Part shown: in pieces, positions 7,063 to 15,456 of the stretch
Layout of the letters: the number at the start of each line of letters is the position of its first letter
How positions within the stretch are numbered: position 1 is the stretch's first letter
Source of the DNA: Advenella alkanexedens
GTDB lineage: Bacteria; Pseudomonadota; Gammaproteobacteria; Burkholderiales; Burkholderiaceae_B
Length of the DNA stretch: 64,000 nucleotides
Direction: 5' to 3'
Assembly: GCF_019132845.1 (NCBI RefSeq)
Contig: NZ_JAHSPR010000005.1
Coordinates: 1-64,000, forward strand
Program-made: the position numbers and the translations under genes
Notes under the pieces: model-generated
Databases searched by the model: none
Seen by the model: the letters and a program-made list of their open reading frames with translations, nothing else
What the model was told of the DNA's origin: nothing

Positions 7063-8061
7063 TCAGTCCAGTCGAATGTTTCCTTCACGAACCAGTTTTT
7101 CGTATGTCTCTCCTTTTAATTTGCTGATTCTTGTGATTTCCTGCGGACTCCAGTCCAGGTGCTCAAAGGCAAAGGCCGCGTAATTGTTTTTTACTTTTTC
7201 AGTTTGAACGGCCTTCCACACATCAGCATGGATTTTTTCAATAATTTTTGTATTGGTGCCTTTGGGAGCCAGTAACACGGCAAATGAGTCTACCGTCAGT
7301 TGCTGTGGTCCTCCCGCTTCGGCCACAGTGGGTACGTCCGGCATGCCTGGGTGTCGGCTTTTGGCCGCAATGGCCAGGTACTTCAGGCTGCCTTTCCTAT
7401 ACAGGCTTTCACTGGAGCCGACACTGGCAAAGGCCCACTGGATTTCGTTACCCCCCAGATTGACATAAAGCTGTGCGGTTTCCTTATAGGGAATATGCAG
7501 CATTTTAGTGTGACTCATCTTTTCCAGTTGCAGGGCGCCCAGGTGCCCCGGACTGCCAACACCCCATGATCCATAACTGACAGAATCGGGGTTTGTTTGT
7601 GCTGCTTTAATGAGATCCCCCATGTTTTTCCAGGGAGAGTTGCTGGGAACGGCAATAAAAAACGGTGTCCTGAATAAGGCGGCTACCGGTTCAAAAATCT
7701 CTAATGGCGATATTTTTCTGGAAGGGTACAAGTAAGGCAGGGCACTGATCTGTTCACTGTCAAGCTGCAATAGCGTGTATCCATCGGGTTTGGCGCGGCG
7801 TGCCTGCTCAATGGCAATGAAGCCTGCACCACCCGGGCGATTGTCGATAATGACTGTTTGTCCCCATTGTTTGGTCAGGCTTTCAGCTACCATTCTAAGG
7901 ACGGCATCTGGCCCGCTGCCAGCTGAAAATGGGGTAATGATGGTTACCGGTCGATCGGGGAAGGCAGTGTCAGTTTGTGCTTGCGCGTTGGTGATACCTG
8001 AAAGGGTGGCCAGCAAAACGACCAAGGCGGATCGGGCTGTCGCAAGAAAAAAATGTCTCAT
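7063..8061 (-). CDS. Bug-family tripartite tricarboxylate transporter receptor
   Basis: The 332-residue protein has a signal peptide of about 28 residues (cleavage near NAQAQ). The Bug core then begins FPDRPVTIITPFSAGSGPDAV, followed by VIIDNRPGGAGFIAIEQAR and KPDGYTLL. It is a periplasmic high-affinity binder. The cognate TctA/TctB membrane partners are not encoded in this window. It sits 56 bp downstream of gentisate dioxygenase on the same strand, which points to an aromatic or dicarboxylic acid linked to gentisate catabolism. The ligand is unknown. Confidence 0.88.
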   Translation of the reverse strand: MRHFFLATARSALVVLLATLSGITNAQAQTDTAFPDRPVTIITPFSAGSGPDAVLRMVAESLTKQWGQTVIIDNRPGGAGFIAIEQARRAKPDGYTLLQLDSEQISALPYLYPSRKISPLEIFEPVAALFRTPFFIAVPSNSPWKNMGDLIKAAQTNPDSVSYGSWGVGSPGHLGALQLEKMSHTKMLHIPYKETAQLYVNLGGNEIQWAFASVGSSESLYRKGSLKYLAIAAKSRHPGMPDVPTVAEAGGPQQLTVDSFAVLLAPKGTNTKIIEKIHADVWKAVQTEKVKNNYAAFAFEHLDWSPQEITRISKLKGETYEKLVREGNIRLD

Positions 8062-8117
8062 GAAGGGTCTCCTCTTCTCTGTGTTGTTGTGGTGGTTTTA
8101 TTATGTTTTATATGTTT

Positions 8118-9152
8118 TTACCGGGTTTCCAGTACACCCATTTTTCGGTGTAAAGGGCTTTCATCGGCAATGAAAATAAAGGCGGGGCGGGCGGTGTCTT
8201 GATTATGCAGGCGAACCGGTGTGTAGCCAGGGGCACAGCAGGTGTCTGCTTCATTCAGTTCAAATGTGTTACCGCTGATTTCAGCCTTTGTTTTTCCTTC
8301 AATCACATGAAACAGGCTGGCAGGAGAGCGCGCCGGCAAGTCCAGTGTCTGGCCGGGTTGGATCATCAAGGCATAAAATCCCAGAATATTCTGGGCGCTG
8401 TCACCGGTTTCCGGATTAATGTATTCAACCTGAACCGATTTTTCGTTTGGATGTGCTTCGGATAAGGCTATCAGGCTGGCCCGTACTTGTGACCATGGAT
8501 AGCGCAACATGGGGTAAGGGTTATGATGACGCGTGAAGACGGGGGCGGGGAGTACACCGCCATTGGCATAAATGCCATGGCCTTTGGTGGGGTTGACGGT
8601 TTGCCGGGTACCCACGTTGTGATAGCTGGTTTCCATGAAGTAAATCAGGGGCAAGTCCAGCACGTCAAGCCAAACGACCGGATTCTGGCCATCATGACTG
8701 TGTTCGTGCCAGAGCCCGGAAGGTGTCAAAATAAGATCGCCACGGTTCATGGGACATTTTTCCCCGGCTACCGTGGTGTACGCCCCATCGCCTTCAATGA
8801 TCATTCTGACTGCATTCGGTGTATGGCGATGACTGGGCGCCCATTCACCGGGTAACAGCAACTGCATACCCACGTACATGGACGGACTGACTTTCATTGC
8901 ATCCAGGCCATGTCCCGGATTGCTCATGACCAGCACGCGTCTTTCCGCTTTTTCAATCGGGGTCAGATCACCGGCCCGTAACAACAGCGGGCGGATTTTG
9001 TTGTAAGACCAATGTGTGGGTTGGGTGTTTCTGGCAGGAATATCCGCAGGTAAAACGGCGCCAAGGCTTGGCCATAAGGGAACCAGGTTTTCCTCACTAA
9101 GTGCCTGTACATATTCAGCTGGTAATTCTTCCAGTGTTCCAAGATTATCCAT
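8118..9152 (-). CDS. Gentisate 1,2-dioxygenase
   Basis: This 344-residue bicupin dioxygenase opens gentisate between C1 and C2 to give maleylpyruvate using Fe(II). The metal site of the N-terminal cupin is visible as SHRHTPNAVRMIIEG (His108, His110), with a further His cluster LWHEHSHDG (149-153). The C-terminal cupin is weaker, as usual in the family. Length matches known enzymes. It is divergent from the second LysR gene, and the Bug receptor follows it. With the hydroxylase and hydrolase it makes three of the four steps from 3-hydroxybenzoate to central metabolites. Confidence 0.9.
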   Translation of the reverse strand: MDNLGTLEELPAEYVQALSEENLVPLWPSLGAVLPADIPARNTQPTHWSYNKIRPLLLRAGDLTPIEKAERRVLVMSNPGHGLDAMKVSPSMYVGMQLLLPGEWAPSHRHTPNAVRMIIEGDGAYTTVAGEKCPMNRGDLILTPSGLWHEHSHDGQNPVVWLDVLDLPLIYFMETSYHNVGTRQTVNPTKGHGIYANGGVLPAPVFTRHHNPYPMLRYPWSQVRASLIALSEAHPNEKSVQVEYINPETGDSAQNILGFYALMIQPGQTLDLPARSPASLFHVIEGKTKAEISGNTFELNEADTCCAPGYTPVRLHNQDTARPAFIFIADESPLHRKMGVLETR

Positions 9153-9258
9153 AATAGTGTCTCATGTTTATGCTTTTTGAAGGCTAACTATAGAGCAGGT
9201 GCAATTATTCTTACAATAGATTATGATTAATACCCATCATCGGTTTTATTAATAATGG

Positions 9259-10200
9259 GTGTCTTCCTTGAACGAACTGGATATACGACATCTTCGGATT
9301 TTTTTGGCCTTATATGCAAGCAAAAACGTAACGCGCGCCGCCGATTCTGTGGGTCTGAGTCAATCATCGGTAAGCGTGGTGCTGGCGCAATTGCGTCAAC
9401 ATTATGGCGATCCGCTTTTTGTGCGTACCTCGGGTGGCATGAAGGCAACACCACGGGCAGAAGCGCTGCGACCATTGGTGTATCAGGCACTTAAACTGCT
9501 GGAGCAATGCCTGGAGCCAAGCCTGGTATTTGATCCTTTGACTTCAAGTCGCTGTTTTCGGATTTGCATGCCCGACCTGGGTCAAACGATATTGCTGCCA
9601 AGGCTCTTATCGGTTATTGATAAACAGGCACCCAATGTGAATATTGAAGTGTCTAATTTAAGCTATGAAACTGCACGGCAACTGGAAACCGGTGAGGCTG
9701 ATATTGCTTTGGGGTTTACAGAGGAAATGAAGGCGGGTTTTTACAAGCAGAAACTCAATAATGAAAGATTTGTATTGATTGCCTCAAAAAATCATCCGGA
9801 TGTTGATGGCAAAATGTCCTTGGCCCAGTTGCAGCAACAAAAATTTGTGAAAGTGATGCTAACGGGCACATCCCATTCCATTATCGAGAAATTCCTGGAG
9901 CGCAAAGGGATTGTTTGCAATTATGTGGCTAATGTTCCCAATTTCATCGGTCTGGGACAAATTGTGGCCAGTTCAAGCCTTGTCGCTATTGTGCCGTTAC
10001 GGCTTGGCATTATTTTTGAATCGGAAAATGCGGTCAAAATGGTGCAGTTGCCATTGAAATTCCCTTCCTATACCGTCAACCAGTTCTGGCATGAGCGGTT
10101 TCACCGCGACCCGGCCAACATGTGGCTGCGCTCCTTGATTCATGACACTTCAGAAACACTGGAAATGGAAAACAGGACCAATAAGGCTTATTTGTGGTGA
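9259..10200 (+). CDS. LysR-family regulator, paralogue of the 6091 gene
   Basis: The 313-residue regulator has an N-terminal helix-turn-helix (NVTRAADSVGLSQSSVSVVL, about 25-44) and an effector domain ending WHERFHRDPANMWLR. It is divergent from gentisate dioxygenase and is its probable regulator. The start is a GTG at 9259, chosen because the frame begins there and matches the paralogue's N-terminus; no good ribosome site precedes it. An ACCCAT/ATGGGT inverted pair (9232-9260) overlaps the start and might be an autoregulatory site. The C-terminal tail is about 15 residues longer than in the paralogue. Confidence 0.83.
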   Translation: MSSLNELDIRHLRIFLALYASKNVTRAADSVGLSQSSVSVVLAQLRQHYGDPLFVRTSGGMKATPRAEALRPLVYQALKLLEQCLEPSLVFDPLTSSRCFRICMPDLGQTILLPRLLSVIDKQAPNVNIEVSNLSYETARQLETGEADIALGFTEEMKAGFYKQKLNNERFVLIASKNHPDVDGKMSLAQLQQQKFVKVMLTGTSHSIIEKFLERKGIVCNYVANVPNFIGLGQIVASSSLVAIVPLRLGIIFESENAVKMVQLPLKFPSYTVNQFWHERFHRDPANMWLRSLIHDTSETLEMENRTNKAYLW

Positions 10201-10257
10201 GCAGCGCGTTTCCGGGCGAAGTGAACTGAGCCTAAAAAGTTGGGTACCCATTTTTGC

Positions 10258-10335
10258 GCTCCCACGCAGGAGCATGGGAGCCAGAAAAGCATGATGGGAG
10301 CGAGGATTTCTAGTTCCCACGCTCTCGCGTGGGAA
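10258..10335. repeat. Two REP-like hairpins upstream of the riboswitch
   Basis: GCTCCCA-N10-TGGGAGC at 10258-10281 has the same loop as the hairpin at 3793, apart from one base. A second hairpin at 10314-10335 is TTCCCACGC-TCTC-GCGTGGGAA, a perfect 9-bp stem. They occupy the gap between the LysR gene and the glycine riboswitch. The conserved loops suggest a dispersed element in this genome. Confidence 0.55.
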
Positions 10336-10386
10336 TTCATATCAATTTAAATTACCACTACCTCACAAATTACGATTTACTTGCAG

Positions 10387-10392
10387 TATAAT
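10387..10392 (+). promoter_or_regulatory. -10 element of riboswitch leader
   Basis: A consensus TATAAT lies just before the first glycine aptamer and would start the leader RNA at about 10399. No good -35 hexamer is visible at standard spacing. Confidence 0.5.
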
Positions 10393-10397
10393 CCCTC

Positions 10398-10635
10398 GCT
10401 TCGCAGGAGAGAGGGGCCAGCTTAAAGCGTGGTTCCCGCCGAAGGCGCAAACTCCCATAATCGCTCAGGCATCGTAACTGCGAAACGTATTCGAATGGTG
10501 GCTGTTTTTTTGACAAGGACAACAGCACAATCGTAACGCCAGCTGGAGAGAGGTTGTTTGGCAACCCACCGAAGGGGCAAGCAGTTTATATAACTGCATA
10601 AACTCTCAGGTAAAAGGACAGGGGGAGAGGCAGCA
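10398..10635 (+). ncRNA. Tandem glycine riboswitch (gcvT type)
   Basis: Two glycine aptamers lie in tandem. The first shows GGAGAGAGG (about 10406), CCGAAGGCGCAAACTCCC and GCTCAGGCA. The second shows TGGAGAGAGG (10544), CACCGAAGGGGCAA, AAACTCTCAGGTAAAAGGA and CAGGGGGAGAGG. The second fits the consensus closely. The first has an unusually long stretch after its CTCAGG (about 10473-10530), including GCTGTT/AACAGC arms. The leader ends about 20 bases before a UPF0126 membrane-protein gene, so glycine probably switches its expression on. I see no intrinsic terminator between aptamer 2 and the start, which favours translational control. Confidence 0.9.
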
Positions 10636-10656
10636 TAAAACAACAAGGATTCAAGT

Positions 10657-11274
10657 TTGCTTCTCTATATTTATATCGTGGCGATTACCGCCGAGGCCAT
10701 GTCGGGTGCGCTTGCCGCCGGCCGACGCAATATGGACATGTTTGGTGTGGCTTTCGTTGCCTTTATTACCGCTTTGGGCGGTGGTACGGTGCGTGACATG
10801 TTGCTGGGCAATTACCCGGTTTCCTGGACCCAGCACCCCATGTATATCCACATCACGATTCTTGCCGGCCTTTTTACCATGGTGGTTGCCCGTTACATGC
10901 ATCGATTGCATTCCATTTTCCTGGTGCTCGACGCAATGGGTTTGATCGCCTTTACCGTTATTGGCTGTAATGTGGCCCTGAAGCTGGAATACAGCACCAC
11001 CGTTGTTATTATGGCGGGTATTACCACCGGTATCTTTGGGGGCATATTGCGTGACCTGTTGTGTAATCGCACGCCCATGGTGCTACGCAAGGAGCTGTAT
11101 GCCAGTGTTTCGCTGCTGGTTGCCATATTGTATTTATGCCTGCGGCACTGGGGTGTTAGCCATGACATTAATTTGCTGGTTTCATTCGGTTTTGGTCTGG
11201 CTTTACGTATTGCCGCCATTCGCTGGCGCTGGTCTTTGCCGGTGTTTACCTACGCCCCCGGGCGATGGAGCTAG
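10657..11274 (+). CDS. UPF0126/TRIC-type membrane protein, putative glycine transporter
   Basis: The 205-residue, seven-helix inner-membrane protein has the two internal UPF0126 repeats. Each has a conserved glycine-arginine-aspartate turn: GGGTVRDMLLG near residue 46 and GGILRDLLCN near 130. The TTG at 10657 is taken as start, with AAGGA eight bases upstream; no ATG lies earlier in frame. The tandem glycine riboswitch in its leader is the main functional clue and suggests glycine uptake or efflux. Members of this family are often annotated only as a trimeric intracellular cation-channel family. Confidence 0.85.
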   Translation: MLLYIYIVAITAEAMSGALAAGRRNMDMFGVAFVAFITALGGGTVRDMLLGNYPVSWTQHPMYIHITILAGLFTMVVARYMHRLHSIFLVLDAMGLIAFTVIGCNVALKLEYSTTVVIMAGITTGIFGGILRDLLCNRTPMVLRKELYASVSLLVAILYLCLRHWGVSHDINLLVSFGFGLALRIAAIRWRWSLPVFTYAPGRWS

Positions 11275-11468
11275 CCCGGGTTGCCCAGTAAGGATGGAAA
11301 ATCAACAGCCAGTATCCAGCGGCTCTTTATCTTTTCAATGGGTTGTTCAGGCTGGACGCATAATGGTTCAGCGATAGGGGAAACCATGCCTCTAAGAAGC
11401 CGGTTTCCATTGCCATTTCCTGTCAAATGGTACAAAATCACAGGGTTACAGACTCTTAGTGGTTGTTT

Positions 11469-12776
11469 ATGTCGGTTGGTGATTTGCTCACACACGTGTT
11501 TTTTCTTTTGCTGCTGATTATTATCAGTGGTTTCTTTTCCATTTCGGAAATTTCCCTGGCCGCTTCACGCAAAATCAAGCTGCGTCTGCTGGCCAATGAG
11601 GGTAATGCCAAAGCACAAGAGGTGCTGGCCTTGCAGGAAAACCCCGGCAACTTTTTTACCGTGATCCAGATCGGGCAAAATGCGGTAGCGATTATGGCCG
11701 GTATCGTCGGTGAAAGCGCCTTGTCACCTTATGTGGCCACACTTGTTTCGGTTATTTACAACGGGCCTATGCTGGGCACCTGGTCATTTTTGCTGTCCTT
11801 TTTACTGGTCACGGCCTCGTTTGTGATGTTTTCAGACCTGATTCCCAAGCGCCTTGCCATGGCCCGGCCTGAAAAACAGGCCATGGCTGTGGTCAAGCCC
11901 ATGAAGTTTTGCATGCTGGTGTTTGCGCCCCTGGTGTGGTTGTTCAGCAGTATGGCCAATCTCATTCTTCGTCTTATGCGGGTACCGCAAGTGCGCGAAG
12001 AGGAAATTACCGGTGATGATATTGTGGCCCTGGCCGAAGCCGGCGCACAGGGCGGTGGAGTCTTGCAGCAGGAACAATACATGATTCGCAACGTGTTCGA
12101 GATGGATTCGCGCATTGTGCCCTCTGCCATGACACCGCGTGAAAGCATTGTGTATTTTTCCCTGAATGAAACCGAAGAAAATATCCGCCAGAAAATCGCC
12201 GAATTTCCACATGGCAAGTTTCCGGTCTGTCAGGATACGCTAGACCATGTCATTGGTTATGTGGATTCCAAGGATATTTTGCCCCGTATCCTGCAGGGCA
12301 AGGATTTATCTCTTAGAACCGCCCCCATTGTCCGCAAGGTGCTGGTGCTGCCCGATACACTCACCCTGTTCGAGGCGCTTGAGCAGTTCCGGGCAGCCAA
12401 GGAAGATTTCAGTCTGGTGGTGAATGAGTACGCACTGGTGGTGGGCCTGCTAAGCCTGCAAGATGTCATGAGTACCGTGATGGGGGATTTGGTGGGTTCC
12501 CTGCAGGAAGAGTGGATTGTAAAACGCGATGACCATTCCTGGCTGATGGACGGCATGACACCTATCGAGGAGGTGATGGCCGCCCTGACCATTAAGGAAT
12601 TTGAGGGTTTTGAAAACAATTACGAAACCATGGCCGGGTTCATCATGTACAAGCTGCGTAAAGTGCCACGTCCCACCGACTTCGTCTTGTATGAGGGCTA
12701 CAAGTTCGAAGTGGTGGATATTGACAATTACCGGATTGACCAGGTACTGGTGACCCGGCATGAGGAAGAAAAATAA
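11469..12776 (+). CDS. CNNM/CorC-type membrane protein with CBS pair
   Basis: The 435-residue protein has an N-terminal CNNM (DUF21) membrane domain (about 1-185, beginning FFLLLLIIISGFFSISEISL), two CBS domains (about 210-335, with SAMTPRESIVYF and VVNEYALVVGLL) and a C-terminal CorC_HlyC domain (about 350-430). This is the YtfL/PaeA-like group, with proposed roles in Mg/Co or polyamine export; older annotation calls it haemolysin. ATG 11469 is used, although the TTG two codons earlier is possible. It converges with the MFS gene, with 4 bases between stops. The 194 bp upstream (11275-11468) show no gene I can support. Confidence 0.85.
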   Translation: MSVGDLLTHVFFLLLLIIISGFFSISEISLAASRKIKLRLLANEGNAKAQEVLALQENPGNFFTVIQIGQNAVAIMAGIVGESALSPYVATLVSVIYNGPMLGTWSFLLSFLLVTASFVMFSDLIPKRLAMARPEKQAMAVVKPMKFCMLVFAPLVWLFSSMANLILRLMRVPQVREEEITGDDIVALAEAGAQGGGVLQQEQYMIRNVFEMDSRIVPSAMTPRESIVYFSLNETEENIRQKIAEFPHGKFPVCQDTLDHVIGYVDSKDILPRILQGKDLSLRTAPIVRKVLVLPDTLTLFEALEQFRAAKEDFSLVVNEYALVVGLLSLQDVMSTVMGDLVGSLQEEWIVKRDDHSWLMDGMTPIEEVMAALTIKEFEGFENNYETMAGFIMYKLRKVPRPTDFVLYEGYKFEVVDIDNYRIDQVLVTRHEEEK

Positions 12777-12780
12777 GGTT

Positions 12781-14037
12781 TTAACGGTTGATTGGGTTAA
12801 TCAAGTGGGAAGCCACCTTGTGCTGGCGCTTTCTTGATATGCCAATCAGCAAGGCGGCTGTGGCCATGATGCCTGCAGTCATGATGAATACGGCCGTCAT
12901 TCCATACAGGTTTGCCACCATGCCACCGGCAACCGGGCCCAGGACCATGCCAAGATATTGGGCAGACGTTGAGTAACCCAGTACGGTGCCGGCAATATGG
13001 CCCGACACATTATGCCGGATCAGGGCGGTAATGGCTGGCATCAGGCCGCTTAAGCCAATCCCCATTAAAAACCTTAATGCAATAAATTGCCAGTCAGCCC
13101 AGGCAAAGGCCTGTAAAAGCAGGGTCAGGGCGGTAAACAAAAAACAGGCAACCAGCACGCAAAGATGGCCTTTCTGATCACCCAGTCGGCCAATTCTGGC
13201 CGATCCCAGCAGGCTGCCAAAGGCAGTGACTGAAATGGCAATACCAGCCAGCAATGGAATGTTTTGCGTGAGGGTGTGCAGGCTGGCCATGTACAGGGTG
13301 ATGATGGGTTCAACCGAATAATTGGCAAACATTAACAGGGAGGCACAGCCAAGCATTAACAGTACCATGTTGCGGCTGGGGGCGTTTTGCCAGAAACCTT
13401 CGCCTTGGTTAACGTTCTGACTGGTGGCCGTTTTGCGCTTGAAATTGGTTTCTTTAATTAAAAAGGCGGTTGCCAGAAAAGCAATGAAGATAACGCTGGC
13501 AGCCAGAAAAAAAGTATTTCTAATGCCAATATAACCGGGCAGCAAGCCCCCCACCAATGGCCCCAGCAGGTTGCCCGCCAACATGCCGGCAGCATGGGTG
13601 CCTACGGCCCAGCCAGTATGTGCTTTGGGGGTTTGGGTGGCCACCAGAATCGTGGCGCCCGAGGCATAACCCCCTAAAATCCCAATCAACAGACGCAAAC
13701 CAAACAGTTCCTGCACATTGCTGACCATGCCCATTAAGGCAATGCTAAAGGCCATACCCAGGCTGGCGCGGATCAAGATGGGCTTGCGGCCATAATGGTC
13801 GGCAAATTTTCCCCAGACGGGCGCCATCAGGCCCGCTGTCAGGAAGGTGGCGCTAAAAGCATAACCTGACCAGCGAATAATGGATTCGGGGTCGGTTTCT
13901 CCCAGTTGCTCAATGTAGATGGGCAGAAATGGCAGCACCAGCGTCATGGCCATTAAGGTGGTAAATGAACCGAATACGCACACGTACAGGTTGCGTTTCC
14001 AGTGTTCTTCCTGGCTTTCCTCTTGGATTGTTTGCAT
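12781..14037 (-). CDS. MFS drug-efflux-type transporter (MdtG-like)
   Basis: The 418-residue, twelve-helix major facilitator shows the loop 2-3 motif GKFADHYGRKP (about 80) and DHA1-type spacing. The N-terminal half begins after a charged segment (QEESQEEHWKRN). The start at 14037 (MQTIQEE) has AAAGG in front and replaces a longer frame to 14130 that lacks a ribosome site. MdtG-like efflux is the best guess and the substrate is unknown. The divergent gap to the ABC importer contains repeated ATACTGGTA boxes. Confidence 0.82.
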   Translation of the reverse strand: MQTIQEESQEEHWKRNLYVCVFGSFTTLMAMTLVLPFLPIYIEQLGETDPESIIRWSGYAFSATFLTAGLMAPVWGKFADHYGRKPILIRASLGMAFSIALMGMVSNVQELFGLRLLIGILGGYASGATILVATQTPKAHTGWAVGTHAAGMLAGNLLGPLVGGLLPGYIGIRNTFFLAASVIFIAFLATAFLIKETNFKRKTATSQNVNQGEGFWQNAPSRNMVLLMLGCASLLMFANYSVEPIITLYMASLHTLTQNIPLLAGIAISVTAFGSLLGSARIGRLGDQKGHLCVLVACFLFTALTLLLQAFAWADWQFIALRFLMGIGLSGLMPAITALIRHNVSGHIAGTVLGYSTSAQYLGMVLGPVAGGMVANLYGMTAVFIMTAGIMATAALLIGISRKRQHKVASHLINPINR

Positions 14038-14135
14038 TGCTGTGCCTTTGACTGATGAAGTGATTGGATTTTTAAATTGATAAAAGTCAGATTTATTATG
14101 ATGGGAAATGGGAATGATGAACAAGACCATTTCTT

Positions 14136-14256
14136 ATACTGGTATTGGTTATACCTGATACTGGTAATGATAGGCTGTTATCTGTTTTGCATGACATGGC
14201 TGTATGCCGAATAAGGGTGTTTGCTTAATGCCTTGCAATTTGTTGTGCATGTCATG
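14136..14256. promoter_or_regulatory. Repeat-rich gap between MFS gene and ABC operon
   Basis: ATACTGGTA occurs twice in direct orientation (14136-14144, 14158-14166), 22 bp apart, or two helical turns. Between them is the dyad GGTAT-N5-ATACC (14141-14155). Farther on, CATGACATG (14190-14198) and CATGTCATG (14248-14256) are inverted across 49 bases. These look like regulator sites for one or both flanking genes. No regulator gene is adjacent. Confidence 0.45.
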
Positions 14257-14348
14257 AATTGGCAATAAAGCATCCTTATACTCGGTTCCTCCTTATTCTT
14301 ATGCAAAAGGCATATTGTGTGCCTTGTTTATTTTCCCAAGGAAGAACA

Positions 14349-15398
14349 ATGAGTTTGAAAAAAGCATGGCTGGCAGTCTGTCTGGCATCGTTGCCATTGG
14401 TGGCACAGGCACAATCCGCTGATTTGACTTCGCTTATTGAGGCGGCAAAAAAAGAAGGTCGTGTGGATAGTGTGGGTATGCCTGACTCATGGGCTAACTG
14501 GAAAGATACCTGGGCTGACCTGAAAACCAACTACGGGCTGGAACACCAGGATACCGATATGTCTTCGGCACAGGAAATTGCCAAGTTTGCGGCAGAAAAA
14601 GAAAACGCAACGGCTGATATTGGCGATGTTGGCCAAAGTTTTGGCCCTATCGCGGTTGACAAGGGAGTGACCCAGGCCTACAAACCCACCACCTGGAATG
14701 AAATTCCTGAATGGGCGAAAGACAAGGAAGGTCATTGGGCAGTGGCTTATACCGGCGCAATCGCTTTCATCATCAATAATGACACGGTTAAAAACGCACC
14801 CAAAAGCTGGAAAGACCTGACCTCTGGCAAGTATAAGGTTACGTTGGGAGATGTCGGCGTAGCGGCACAGGCCAACAATGCAGTACTGGCTGCGGCGGTT
14901 GCCTTGGGTGGCAATGAAAAAAACGTGACCCCAGCCCTGGAACTGTTTGGTGAACTGGCCAGGCAAAAACGTCTGTCATTAAGCAATCCCACACTGGCCA
15001 CACTTGAAAAAGGTGAAGTGGAAGTGGGGGTGCTGTGGGACTTCAATGCACTTAACTATCGTGACCAGATTGATCCCAAGCGTTTTACCGTTGTGATTCC
15101 TGAAGATGGCTCAATCATGGCGGGTTATGCCACTATTATCAATAAATACGCCAAGCACCCCAATGCGGCCAAACTGGCGCGTGAATACATCTTTAGCGAT
15201 GCCGGTCAAAACAATCTGGCCAAGGGTTATGCCCGTCCCATTCGCGATAAGGTTGTGTTGACTGAAGAAGCCAAAGCCAGGTTATTGCCTGCCGAAGCGT
15301 ACAAAAATGTTCAGCCCATCAAAGACCAGGCCGCCTGGGATGCCTTGTCCAAGAAGCTGCCTGAACTGATGCAGGAACATGTGCTGATTCATCAATAA
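14349..15398 (+). CDS. ABC importer substrate-binding protein
   Basis: The 349-residue periplasmic protein has a signal peptide (MSLKKAWLAVCLASLPLVAQA, cleaved near residue 20). Its fold is that of the iron/polyamine/phosphonate type (family 1) solute-binding proteins: DIGDVGQSFGPIAV, then YTGAIAFIINNDTVKNAPKS. ATG 14349 has AAGGAAG upstream; the frame extends 30 codons further without a good start. It is first in a four-gene importer operon. The substrate cannot be fixed from sequence; polyamine, thiamine-like, aminophosphonate and ferric-ion binders are all in this superfamily. Confidence 0.85.
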   Translation: MSLKKAWLAVCLASLPLVAQAQSADLTSLIEAAKKEGRVDSVGMPDSWANWKDTWADLKTNYGLEHQDTDMSSAQEIAKFAAEKENATADIGDVGQSFGPIAVDKGVTQAYKPTTWNEIPEWAKDKEGHWAVAYTGAIAFIINNDTVKNAPKSWKDLTSGKYKVTLGDVGVAAQANNAVLAAAVALGGNEKNVTPALELFGELARQKRLSLSNPTLATLEKGEVEVGVLWDFNALNYRDQIDPKRFTVVIPEDGSIMAGYATIINKYAKHPNAAKLAREYIFSDAGQNNLAKGYARPIRDKVVLTEEAKARLLPAEAYKNVQPIKDQAAWDALSKKLPELMQEHVLIHQ

Positions 15399-15456
15399 GC
15401 GCAAAACCATGCATCAACATAAAGTTATATTGATATGAACTGAAGTCTTTCCTCTC

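Noticed and set aside
11271-11495. 74-codon minus-strand and 78-codon plus-strand frames in the gap before the CNNM gene
   Set aside because: Neither has a ribosome site or a recognisable motif; both run into neighbouring genes.
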